Position numbers and translations under genes: made by a program. Shown here one piece after another: positions 7,603 to 19,600 of a DNA stretch of 42,692 bases (position 1 is its first letter; the number at the start of each line of letters is the position of its first letter). Source of the DNA: Variovorax sp. dw_308 (GTDB lineage: Bacteria > Pseudomonadota > Gammaproteobacteria > Burkholderiales > Burkholderiaceae_C); contig NZ_JAATOM010000037.1 in NCBI RefSeq assembly GCF_019207085.1, positions 1 to 42,692 of the forward strand, read 5' to 3'. The notes under the pieces were generated by a model, which did not search any database, had not been told where the DNA came from, and saw nothing but the letters and a program-made list of their open reading frames with translations.

Positions 7603-10600
7603 CTACTGGAACCAGGAGAGGTTGAGCCGCTCTGAAGCCAGCCTGAGTTGCTCGGTGAAGGCGGTGGCGGTCTGCCCTTCCCCGAAGGTACTGTTGCCAT
7701 AGGGTTGGTCTCCGTTGTTGTCGTTGCTGCTGACACGTTGGGCTGGACCGAAGGTGAGACTGCCATCGGTATCCGAGAACAGGGATGGATCGCTGAGCAA
7801 CCCGTCCGCCGTGAGGTCCACGCGGCCATGGCGCCCGAGCAGGCGGGCCAGGTCGATCTGGCTGGCAATGGCGCTCTGGCGCACCGCGGCGTGGACGTAC
7901 TGGCCGCCGACGTCGGTCAGGCGATCGCCCAGCGCCTGGTCGCGGCCATCGCCAAGGCCGTCGCCGATCGACGTGCTCCGGATGCCGCCATCGAACACCA
8001 TGGCGACATCGGTACCGTCGACCGACAGGCGCGAGAGACGATCCCCCAGCGAGGTCGCCTCGACCACGGGCGCGATGAAGATGGCCGGCTGGACGTCGAC
8101 CCTCAGCAGTGGTTGCTGCTCGCGATCGAGGCCGCCGAAGTGCGGCGTCGGGCCAGCCTGGATGAAGGGCGCCGCAATGTCGAGCCCGATGCGGAGTTCG
8201 GCCTGGTCGGTGCCGCCAGTGCGGTCCGAGACGGTGTAGGTGAACACGTCCGTCAGCACTTGGCCCGCGCCGGCCTGCGCCAGCACGTCGGGGTTGCTCT
8301 GGTCGATGGTGTAGGTGTAGCTGCCGTCAGCGTTGATGACCAGCGTGCCGTAGCGGCCCTGGAGCGACTGGCCGACCACGCCCGCCGTGCCGGTCCCGGT
8401 CTCGGCACCGGGACGGATGCCCGAGACGTGCAGCGCGTCGCCGCCGTCGATGTCGGCGTCGTTCGGCAGCACGTTGCCGACGGCTTGCGGCGCCGGTGTC
8501 TGGTCGGTCGCGACGTTGCTGTCGTTGAGCGCGACCGGGTTGTCGTCGGCGCCCCGCACGACGACGACGAGGCGTGCTGTCGACTGCGCACCGGCGGTGT
8601 CGGCCATGGTGTAGGTGAAGGCTTCGGTGAGCGTCTCGTCGCTGGTGCGCAGGGCCTGTACCGCGGGATTGTCGTTGTCGACGGTGTAGCTGTAGCTGCC
8701 GTCGGCATTGAGCACCAGGCTGCCGTAGAGGCCGGCCAGCGACTGACCCGCGACGGACTGCGCACCGGCGCCGTTCAGCACGCTCTCGACATGCTTCGAC
8801 TCGCCGTTCGCCACGCTGTCGACATCGGTATCGTTGTCGAGCACGTTGCCGGTCGGGTTGAGACCGGGCGTGGTGTTGAAGGTGCCGCCGGCTTCCACCG
8901 CGACGGTGGCGTCGTCGTTGGCGACGGGCGTGTCGTTGGCGCCCTCGATCGTGATGTGCAGCGTCGTCTTGTTGGACGCATCGAGCGGATCGGAGACGGT
9001 GTAGGTGTAGTCGTCCGTCAGCGTCTGGCCCGAGGTGCGCAGCGCCTGCACTGCCGCCAACGTGTTGTCGAGGGTGTAGGTGTAGCTGCCGTCGGCGTTG
9101 ATGACGATGTCCCCGTACGTGCCGCGCAGGGACTGCCCGACCACGCCTTCGGTGCCGGTGCCGGTCGCGGCGCCGGTGCGGAATTCGCTCACGCGAATCG
9201 GGTCGTTGTCGGGGTCGAAGTCGTTGCCCAGCACGTTGCCGCTGGGGTTGACGCCCGGCGTGCCGTTGCCCACGCCGCCCGCCTCGACCGCCGTGTCCAT
9301 GTCGGGAATGGCCTGCGGCAGGTTGTTGAGGCCGCGCACGACGATGGTCAGCTGCGCCGTGTCATCGAGAGCGCCCAGGTCCGTGATGCGATAGGTGAAG
9401 ACATCGAGCACCGTCTGGCCCGGCAGGAGCGCAAGCACCGCTGGCGAGAAGGAGTTGACGTGGTAGACGTAGTCGCCGTTCGCCCCGATGACAAGCTCGC
9501 CGTAGAGCCCCTCCAGCACCGCCCCGGTGACGCGATCCGAGCCGAGCGGGATGGCCGTGAAGTCCGGGGAAGCACCCACGCCGAGGGGGTTGATTTCGGC
9601 TCCGGTGCGTATGCCCGTGCCGATGTCCACGTCGCTGCGGTCGACGTCCGTGTCGTTGGCCAGCACATTGCCGGTCGGGTCGATGCCGGCGCCAGCGAGC
9701 AGGCGGGGCACGGCGATGGCGATGTCGTTCGTCGCAACCGGCGCATCCCATGCGCCCTGCACCACGACCGTGATCTGCGCCGTGTCGCTGGCGCCCTGGG
9801 TGTCGTGCATGCGGTAGGTGAAGGACTCGGTGAGCGTATCGCCCGCGCGCATGCGCTGCACGAGGAGTGCGTTGTTGTCGACCACGTAGTTGTAGCTGCC
9901 GTCGGCATTGACCGTGAGCGTGCCGTACTGGCCGACGACGACCTGGCTGCCGGCGACCGCGGTGAAGGCGCCGCCCGCGGCTTCGGTGCCGCTGCGGATG
10001 CCGTCGACCGTCTTGGTGTCGTTCGCGTCGACGTCGGTGTCGTTGGCCAGCAGGTTGCCGGACGGGTCGATCCCGGGGGTCCGGTTGAGCGTGCCGCCAG
10101 CCTCCTTCGCGATGAGCGGGTCGTCGATGGCGATGGGGTTGTCGTTGCGGCCGTGGATGGTGACCGTCAACGTCGCGGTGCTGGTCGCGCCGTTCGCGTC
10201 GACAAGGGTGTAGGTGAAGGCATCGGACAGCGTATCAGTCTCGATGCGCAGCGCCTCGACGGCCGGATTGGCGTTGTCGACGGCGTAGCTGTAGCTGCCA
10301 TCGGCATTGAGCGTGAGGCTGCCATAGGCGCCGGCGAAGGGCGTGCCGAGCGTGCCGATGGCAAGGCCCTGCCGGAAGCCCGCGACGGCCAGCGTCTCGC
10401 CGTTGCCGCCGCTGTCGACGTCGGCGTCGTTGGCGAGCACGTTGCCGGTCGGGTTCGCGCCCGGCACCGCATTGCCGACGCCGCCCGCCTCGACGGCCCG
10501 GGCGGTGTCGTCGACCGCGCCAGGGGTGTCGTCGGTGCCCCGGATGGTGATGGTCAGCGTCGCGCGATCGTTCAGGCCCGCGGTGTCCGCCACGGTGTAG

Positions 10601-13600
10601 CTGAAGTTGTCGGTGAGCGTCTGGCCGCTGGTGCGCAGCGCCTGCACCTCGGCCTGGTTGTTGTCGAGGCGATAGCTGTAGCTGCCGTCGGCATTGAGCG
10701 TGAGCCAGCCGTAGCTGCCGCGCAGTTCGGTGCCAAGGGTGCCGGGTGTGCCGGTGCCGGCCGCCTCCGTGCCGGTGCGAACGGTCGACACGGATTGCGT
10801 CTCGCCGTAGTTGATCGGGCCGGCCGCGCCGCCGTCGACGTCTGTGTCGTTGGTGAGCACATTGCCGGTCGGGTCGACGCCCGGCGTGCCGTTGTTGACG
10901 CCGCCGGCCTCGACGGCGGTGGCCGCGTCATCCGCGGCGACCGGCACGTCGTCGGTGCCGTGGATGGTGACGGTCAGCGTGGCCGTGCTCGTCGCGCCGA
11001 AGGCGTCCCGCAGCGTGTAGGTGAAGACTTCGGTGAGCGTATCGGTCGGCGTGCGCAGCGCCTGCACGGCGGCATTGTTGTTGTCCACCGTGTAGGTGTA
11101 GCTGCCGTCGGCGGCCAGCGTGAAGCTGCCGTAGGCGGTGGCGAGCGGCGCGCCCAGCGTGCCGCTGGTGGCGCCCAGCGTGTAGCCCGCGATGCCGAGC
11201 GCCTCGCCGTTGGCATCGACGTCGGTGTCGTTGGGCGTGATCACGTTGCCGGTGGGATTGACGCCCGGCGTGCCGTTGGCGATGCCGCCGGCCTCGACCG
11301 CATCAGCAGTGTCATTGACGGCCACCGGCGTGTCGTTCGCGCCCTGGATGGTCACGTTGAGCGTGGCCCGGTCGGTGGCGCCGGCCGCGTCGGTGACGGT
11401 GTAGCTGAAGCTGTCGACCAGCGTGTCGGTGGCCTGACGCAATGCCTGGACCGCCGCGTTGGCGTTGTCGACGACATAGCTGTAGCTGCCGTCGGCATTG
11501 AGCGTGAGCGTGCCGTAGGTGCCGGCCAGCGCGGTGCCCACGGCGCCGGCGGTGCCGGTGCCGGCCTCGGTGCCGGTGCGAACGCTGGACACGGCCTGCG
11601 TCTCGCCGTAGTTGACCGGCCCGGCCGCGCCGCCGTCCACATCGGTGTCGTTGGTGAGCACGTTGCCGGTCGGGTTGGTGCCGGGCGTGCCGTTGGCGAT
11701 GCCGCCGGCCTCGACGGCCGTGGCCGTGTCGTCGATGGCGACGGGCGTGTCGTTGGTGCCGTGGATGGTGATGGTGAGCGTCGAGGTCGTGGTTGCGCCC
11801 ACGGCATCACGCAACGTGTAGGTGAAGACTTCGGTGAGCGTGTCGGTCGGCGTGCGCAGCGCCTGCACGGTCGCGTTGTTGTTGTCCAGCGTGTAGGTGT
11901 AGCTGCCGTCGGCGTTGAGCAGCAGGCTGCCGTAGGTGGCCGTGAAGGCCGTGCCGACGGTGCCGGCGGTTGCGCCTTCGGTGTAGCTCGCGATGCTCAG
12001 CACTTCGCCGTTGGCCGCGCTGTCCACGTCGCTGTCGTTGGCGGTGACGACGTTGCCGCTCGGGTTCGTGCCGGCCGTGCCGTTGGCGATGCCGCCCGCC
12101 TCGATGGAAACCGCCGTGTCGTTCACCGCCACCGGCGTGTCGTTGGCGCCGTGGATGGTGACGGCGAGCGTGGCGCGGTCGGTGGCGAGCTGCGAATCGG
12201 CGACGGTGTAGCTGAAGCTGTCGACCAGCGTGTCGGTCGTCAGCCGCAGGGCCTGCACCTCGGCCTGGTTGTTGTCGACCCGGTAGCTGTAGCTGCCGTC
12301 GGCGGCAATCGTGAGCCAGCCGTAGGTGCCGCGCAGCTCGGTGCCGAGGATGCCGGCCGTTCCGGTACCAGCGGCCTCGGTGCCGGTGCGCACGCTGGCG
12401 ACCGCGATGGTTTCGCCGTTGGCCCCGCCATCCACGTCGCCGTCGTTGGCGAGCACGTTGCCGGTGGGATCGACCCCCGCGGTGCCGTTGAGGACGCCGC
12501 CCGCCTCGGTCGCGCTGGCCGTGTCGTCGACGGCGGTCGGCGTGTCGTCCGCACCGTGGATGGTGACCGTCAGGGTTGCGGTGGTGGTGGCGCCGACGGC
12601 ATCGCGCAGCGTGTAGGTGAAGACTTCGGTGAGCGTGTCGGTGGGCAGGCGCAGCGCCTGCACCGCGGCATTGCTGTTGTCCACCGTGTAGACGTAGCTG
12701 CCATCGGCATTGAGCAGCAGGCTGCCGTAGGTGCTGGTGAACGCCGTGCCCACGGTGCCGACGGTCGCGCCCTCGGTGAAGCCTGCGATGCTCAGCACCT
12801 CGCCGTTGGCATCGACGTCGGTGTCGTTGGGCGTGATCACGTTGCCGGTGGGATTGACGCCCGGCGTGCCGTTGGCGATGCCGCCGGCCTCGACTGCATC
12901 AGCAGTGTCATTGACGGCCACCGGCGTGTCGTTCGCGCCCTGGATGGTCACGTTGAGCGTGGCCCGGTCGGTGGCGCCGGCCGCGTCGGTGACGGTGTAG
13001 CTGAAGCTGTCGACCAGCGTGTCGGTGGGCAGGCGCAGCGCCTGCACCGCGGCCAGCGTGTTGTCGACCACGTAGGTGTAGGTACCGTCCGCATTGAGCG
13101 TGAGCGTGCCGTAGATGCCGGCCAGCGCGGTCCCCACGGCGCCGGCGGTGCCGGTGCCCGCCTCGGTGCCGGTGCGAACGCTGGACACGGCCTGAGTCTC
13201 GCCGTAGTTGACCGGCCCGGCCACGCCGCCGTCGACATCAGTGTCGTTGGTGAGCACGTTGCCGGTGGGGTCGGTGCCGGGTGTGCCGTTGGCGATGCCG
13301 CCCGCCTCGACGGCCGTGGCCGTGTCATCGGTGGCCACGGGCGTGTCGTTGGTGCCCTGGATGGTGATGGTGAGCGTCGCGGTGGTGGTCGCGCCCACGG
13401 CATCGCGCAGCGTGTAGGTGAAGACTTCGGTGAGCGTGTCGGTCGGTGTGCGCAGCGCCTGCACGGCCGCATTGTTGTTGTCCAGCGTGTAGGTGTAGCT
13501 GCCGTCGGCGTTGAGCAGCAGGCTGCCATAGGTGGTCGTGAAGGCCGTGCCGACGGTGCCGGCGGTTGCGCCTTCTGTGTAGCTGGCGATGCTCAGCACT

Positions 13601-16600
13601 TCGCCGTTGACCGCGCTGTCCACGTCGCTGTCGTTGGCGGTGATGACGTTGCCGCTCGGGTTGGTGCCGGCCGTGCCGTTGGCGATGCCGCCCGCCTCGA
13701 TGGAAACCGCCGCGTCGTTCACTGCCACCGGCGTGTCGTTGGCGCCGTGGATGGTGACGGCGAGCGTGGCGCGGTCGGTGGCGCCGGAGGTGTCGGCGGT
13801 GGTGTAGCTGAAGCTGTCGACCAGCGTGTCGGTGGGCAGGCGCAGGGCCTGCACCTCGGCCTGGTTGTTGTCGACCCGGTAGCTGTAGGTGCCGTCGGCG
13901 GCGAGCGTGAGCCAGCCGTAGGTTCCGCGCAGCTCGGTGCCGAAGATGCCCGCCGTGCCGGTGCCGGCTTCGGCGCCAGTCCTGAACTCGGTGACGGCCT
14001 TGGTGTCGGCGGTGTCGACATCGGTGTCGTTGGCCAGCACGTTGCCGGCCGGATCCACGCCGGCCGTTGCGTTGGCAATGCCGCCGGCTTCGGTGGCGCT
14101 GGCCGCATCGTCGACCGCCACCGGGTTGTCGTTGCGGCCCTGGATGACGATGTGAAGCTGGGCCTGGTCGTTCAGCAGGGCCACGTCGTTCACCTGGTAG
14201 GTGAAGAATTCGTCGAGTGTCTGGCCAGCCTGCAGGGCTTGCACGGCCGTGTTGGTATCGTCCGGGGTGTAGGTGTAGTCCCCCGCCGCGCTGATGTGCA
14301 GCGAGCCATAGGTGCCGGCAATGGTCGTGACGCCGGTGGCCGCCACGGCGGTGAGCGCGCCGCCTGCGGCCTCGGTGCCGGTGCGGATGCCGCCGACCAC
14401 GTCCACTTCGCCGTTCGCCGGGGTGTCGACGTCGGTGTCGTTCAGCAGCACGTTGCCCGCCGCGATGGCACCCGCAGTGGTGTTGTTGACGCCGCCGGCC
14501 TCGATGGCCGTGCCCGCGTCGTCCGTCGCTACCGGCGCATCGTCGGCGCCCTGGATGGTGATCGCGAGCGTCGCGCGGTCCGAGGCAGCGCTCCCGTCGG
14601 TCAACGTGTAGCTGAAGTTGTCGGTCAGCGCGTTGGCGCTCGTGCGCAGGGCCTGCACCTCGGCCTGGTTGTTGTCGACGCGGTAGCTGTAGCTGCCGTC
14701 GGCATTCAGCGTGAGCCAGCCGTAGGTGCCGCGCAGCTCGGTGCCGAAGATGCCAGCCGTGCCAGTGGCCGCTTCGGCGCCGGTCCTGAACTCGGTCACC
14801 GTCTTCGTGTCGCCGGTGTCGGAATCGGTGTCGTTGGCCAGCACGTTGCCTGCCGGGTCGGTGCCGGGCGTGGCGTTCAGCGTGCCGCCCGCCTCGACCG
14901 CCGTGGCCGCATCGTCGACGGCGACCGGCGTGTCATTGGCGCCCGTGATGACGATGTGCAGGTTGGCGAGGTCGCTCAGGCCGCCGGTGTCGGTGACGGC
15001 GTAGCTGAAGGTCTCCTCCAGCGTCTGGCCTGCCCGCAGCCCTTGCACCAGCGGGTTGGCGTCGTCAGGCGTGTAGGTGTAGTTGCCGTTCGCGAACATC
15101 TGCAGCGTGCCATACAGGCCGGCGATGCTGGCGGAGCCGCCGGCGGCCACCGTGGTGACGTCGCCTCGCTCGCCTTCCGGCACGTTGCGGATGCCGGTGA
15201 CGGCTTTGGTCTCACCGTTCGCCACGCTGTCGACATCGGTGTCGTTGCCGAGCACGTTGCCGGTCGCGGCCGATCCGGGCGTGCCGTTGTTGACGCCGCC
15301 CGCCTCGACCGCGCCGCCCTCGTCGTTGACGGCGACCGGCGTATCGTTCGCGCCCTGGATGGTCACGGTGAGCGTCGGCGTCGTGGTGGCCGTGTCCGTC
15401 GCGCCGGCCTGGTCGGTCATCGTGTACCGGAACGACTCGGTGAGCGTCTGCCCGCTCAGGCGCAGCGCCTGCACCAGCGGGTTGCTGTTGTCGACGGTGT
15501 AGCGGTAGGCGCCATTGCGGTCGAACGACAGGGTGCCGTAGAGGCCAACGAGGTCGACCGTGCCGGTCGGCGTCGGCGTGGCGACGTTGCTCGTGCCCAC
15601 GCTCGTCACCGTCAGCAGGTGCAGCGTGTCGGCGTTGGTCGCGATGTCGACATCGGTGTCGTTGGCCAGCAGGTTGCCCGTCGGGTTCACGCCCGGCGTG
15701 CCGTTGAACGGCCCGCCCGCCTCGATTGCGGCGGCAGTGTCGGGGAAGCTCTGCGGTGGGTCGTTCACCGGCGCGAGCACGATCTGCACCGTGTCGCTGT
15801 CCTGTAGCTGGTCTTCGACCGGCTCGGCCGGGATGCCGTCGCCATCGGCGTCGCCGAAGTTGCCGCGGTCCTTCGTCAGCACCGTCAGGGTGTCGTTGCC
15901 GTTGAAGTTGAGCGCCCCGAGGTAGGTGATGCGGCCGAGCGCAATGTTGAGGTCCGCGAGCGTGCCGCTCAGCGTCACCGTGGCCGTGCCGGTGCCGGTC
16001 GCGGTGACGCCCGGCGTGGCCTGCGAGAAGTTGAGCACGCCCTTGGTCACGGTCAGCGTGACGTCCAGCAGTCCGCTGCCCGCATCCACGTCGGCGATGG
16101 TGATCGGGGCAATGGGCAGCAGCACGTCTTCCAGGCCGTTCTGCGTGCCGGGCACGGTGTTGACCGGGGCATCGTTCTGCTGCACGTAGCCCACGTCGGC
16201 GCGCGTCGCCTGGCCCTCGCCGAGGTTCGAGACCACCTGGCCAAGCGGCGTGGCGGTGTCGGTGTCGATGCGCGGGCGCAGCAGGCCCGTGGGCTGCGCG
16301 ATCGTGATCGTGGCAGGCGCATCGACGCGGAAAGGCCCCGCCGCCAGCGCGCTGAAGTTGAAGACGCCGGCCGCATCGGTCACGGTCGTGAAAGTCAGGT
16401 TGTCGCCCGTCGTCGCCAGGTTTCCATCCGCGCCGCCATAGGTCAGCGTGACCGTCTGGCCTGCGAGCGCCGGGCCGTCCGCCGTCGTGCTGGTCGTCGG
16501 CGAGCCGGAGTCGTCCCACAGCGTGCCGGTGATCAGGCCGAGCCCCGCGCCCTCGGTCAGCAGGTAGGTGTTGGGGGGCGAGCCGGTGCCGATGCGCTCG

Positions 16601-19600
16601 CCCGCGTCGGTGCCGTCGGTGCCAACGGTGGAACCGCCCCAGGTGGTGAACGTTTCGGGCAGGCTGCTCCAGGTCAGCGTGGCATCGGTGTTCGCATAGG
16701 CCGCGCTGGCGCTGACGTCGACGCTGTAGAGGACCACCACCGCAACGCCCGGGTCGAGCCGGTCGAAATGGACCGTCACCCCACCGGCTGTCGCCACGAA
16801 GGTCACGCCGGCCGGCAAGGTGGCTGGCGTGTAGACCACGCCGCCGATCGACACGCTGGTGGGCGTGTATGACGTGGCGCCGGCAAAGGCGTCGACCAAC
16901 TGCACGTCGTAGGCCGGCGCGCTGCCGTTCTGCGTGAAGCTCACCGAAATATTGGCGTCGCTCGTGGTGGCCGTCGCGTTCGGCGTGAAGCTGTCGACAT
17001 GCTTGACGACGCCGTTGAAGCTCGGCTCGACGATGGTTTCGAAGACCGTATCGCTGGTCGAGCGCACGATCGTCCCGCCGGCGCCGTCGCCCACCAGGTT
17101 GGAAGACGTGACGCCGAGGCTGGCTCCCGCCTGGTTGCTGGCGACGTTGGCGACCCGCGCCGAGAACTCGATCGCCAAGCCCTCGAGGTCGGCATCCTGG
17201 TCCGCGTTGACAAGGGTGCCGAGATCGAAGGTGACCACGGTGCGCCCATTCGCATCGGTGGTGATCGTGATGCGCGAAGGGTCGAGCGTGGCATCGGGCG
17301 CGGCGCCGCTCAGGTCCGCGGTGATGGCCTGGCCGATCGCACTGCTGCGATTGCCGACGACGTTGAGCGTGCCGTCCAGCGTCAGGCCGGGCACGGAGCT
17401 GCTGATGTCCGCGCCGGTCGATATGAAGGCGAGCTTGATGGTGCCGTCGTCCAGGAACTCCAGGCCCGGGTCCAGCGTGACCTGGATACGGTAGTCGCTG
17501 GTCTGGCCTTCGCCGACCGCCGCCACGACGCGATAGCGCACGAGTTCGCCGACGGCCACCTGCTCGGTCGGACCTGCGGTGCCGCCGGTCGGTGGCGGCG
17601 TGTCCGCCATGCCGCCGATGCGCGAGGTCTCCATGCCACTGAGTACGTCGATGCGCGTGCTGGCCTCGCGGCGATAGTCGTTCAGGCTGCCGCTGTTGAG
17701 CAGCCCGTCCGCGCCGGTGCGCTCGCCCGGCTGCGCGATGCTATCGGCTCCGTTCAGGCTGGACCACCGCACGCTGGCCGTGTTGTCGATGCTGGGTGTG
17801 TTCTCGGCCGTCGCCCCGACGGTGCCGGTGACCCGCAGGACGATGCTGCCGCCCTTGGGAATGTCGATGTTGGCGCTGGCAGCGCTTTGCAGCACGCCGC
17901 CCACGATGGCAAAGTCGGCGCCGCCGTTGTTCGACGCGCCTCCTGCGTAGGTGACGCCGGCGAGCGTGAGGCCGGTCAGCTGGGTCGGCAGGGTGTCGGT
18001 GAAGCTGATGTCGTAGGCATCGAAGTCGGTGCCGCCGCTGCCGTTGCTGATGGTGATCGTGTACTCGACCGGATCACCGAGATCGACGCCGAGGGCCGGG
18101 ATAGCGTTGGTCGTCTGCGTGATGGCAAGCGTCGGCTCGCGCACCGTGACGGTGGGCGCCGTGCCCGAGCGAGGGATGGTCCGGTCGACGGGCGTGGCGC
18201 CGTTCGGCGTGTCGGCGTCGGGGTCGCTGTAGACCGCCTGCGCGCTGTTGACAAGTGTCGTGCCGGCCTGGTTGCCGCTGACGTTGTCGGCGATCAAGCG
18301 CACGCGGATCACGAAGCTGTTGTTGCCGGTGACGTTGTCTGCCGCCGTCGAGTTGGCCGTGAAGGTCATGCGCGCATCGACGCCATCGGCGCCCACCGTG
18401 CCGCCGATGCCCGTCACCGAACCAATGGTCAGCGTGCCATTGAAGTCCGCCGTGAGCGCGGCGCTGCCGGCCACCGTGGTGATGAGCTGGTACCCGGTGC
18501 CGTTGAAGCTCGGGTCCAGGCTCATGCCGGGCGGCACGAGATCGTCCACGCGCAGGTTCTGGGCGGTGCCTTCCGGCAGCGTGACGACGATGTCGTAGAG
18601 CATCGATTCGCCCACCACGACATCGGCGCCGGCGGTGCTGGCCGAACTGGAATCCGTCGCGTCCACCGAGCCACCGGCGAAGACCTTCGTGACGACCGGC
18701 GCCGCGACCTGTTCCAGTGCCACATCGGTGAGGTCCGCCGGCGTGAAGTCGCCGCCGCCGGCTGCGCCCGCGTAGTTGCTCAGCGTGGCCGTGCTCTGCA
18801 GGGTGCTGCTGGCCGGCATGGCGGCATTGGCCACCACGTCGTAGGTGATGACGACCACGTTGGCGCCGCTGGCGTCATTGGCCGTGCCGGCACGTCCCGG
18901 CAGCAGCGAGGCAAAGCCCACCGGGTCGAGGAAGGTCACGGTGGTGCCCGTGACGCTGTAGTCGGTGCCGAGCACGAGCTGCGTGCCATCGCCACGATAG
19001 ACCTTGATCGTGTTGGTCAGTGCACCGCCCACGAAGCTCAGGCCCGCCGGCAGGTCGATGGACGTGGTGACGTCGAACGCGCCGCCGCCGCCGGTGTTCT
19101 CGATGGCCGTGGCCATGCGCAGCGTGTCGCCGCCATCGAAGCCCTGGACGTCGCCGTTGACCGCCAGCGGCGAGGTCACGCTGCCGGTGAACGGCGCGCC
19201 GGTAGTGCCGGGCGCGGCCCAGGTGCCGGTGGTGCCTGAGATGCTGCCGCCCGTGCTCGACACCACGCCGTGCGAGATGCTGAGCACCGGCTCGGCCACG
19301 GACTGGATCACCACGGCATCCTGCGAGATCAGGTGCGTCTGGTCGATGGACGTGAGCTGGTCGGACTGCGCCTGGGCGGTCACCGAGCGCTGGTCGCCGA
19401 ACGGGACATCGCTGACCTGCAGCTTGACCTGCACCTCGATGCGCGTGCCGTTGATGCCGGGGTTCTCGTTGTCGCCGAAGTCGAAGACGATGGAATTGCC
19501 CGCGCCGGTGGTGACGCTCGCAAGCGTGTCGGGTGTGTTGTGCCCCGGGCCGAAGACAAACTGGTTGACGCCGGTGCCCTGCGTCCAGGTCACGCCGGAC

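Noticed and set aside
7603..7900. RTX-type calcium repeats at the adhesin C-terminus
   Set aside because: No GGxGxDxxx nonapeptide occurs in the last 200 residues.
10000..15000. Regular repeats that might be CRISPR
   Set aside because: The period is about 330-390 bases, in frame with VCBS modules; no short repeat-spacer pattern or cas gene.
7648..15807. A 2,719-codon plus-strand frame opposite the adhesin
   Set aside because: It is the exact antisense of the VCBS repeats, rich in Ala, Gly, Arg, Val with no domain, and open because of GC-rich repeat codons.
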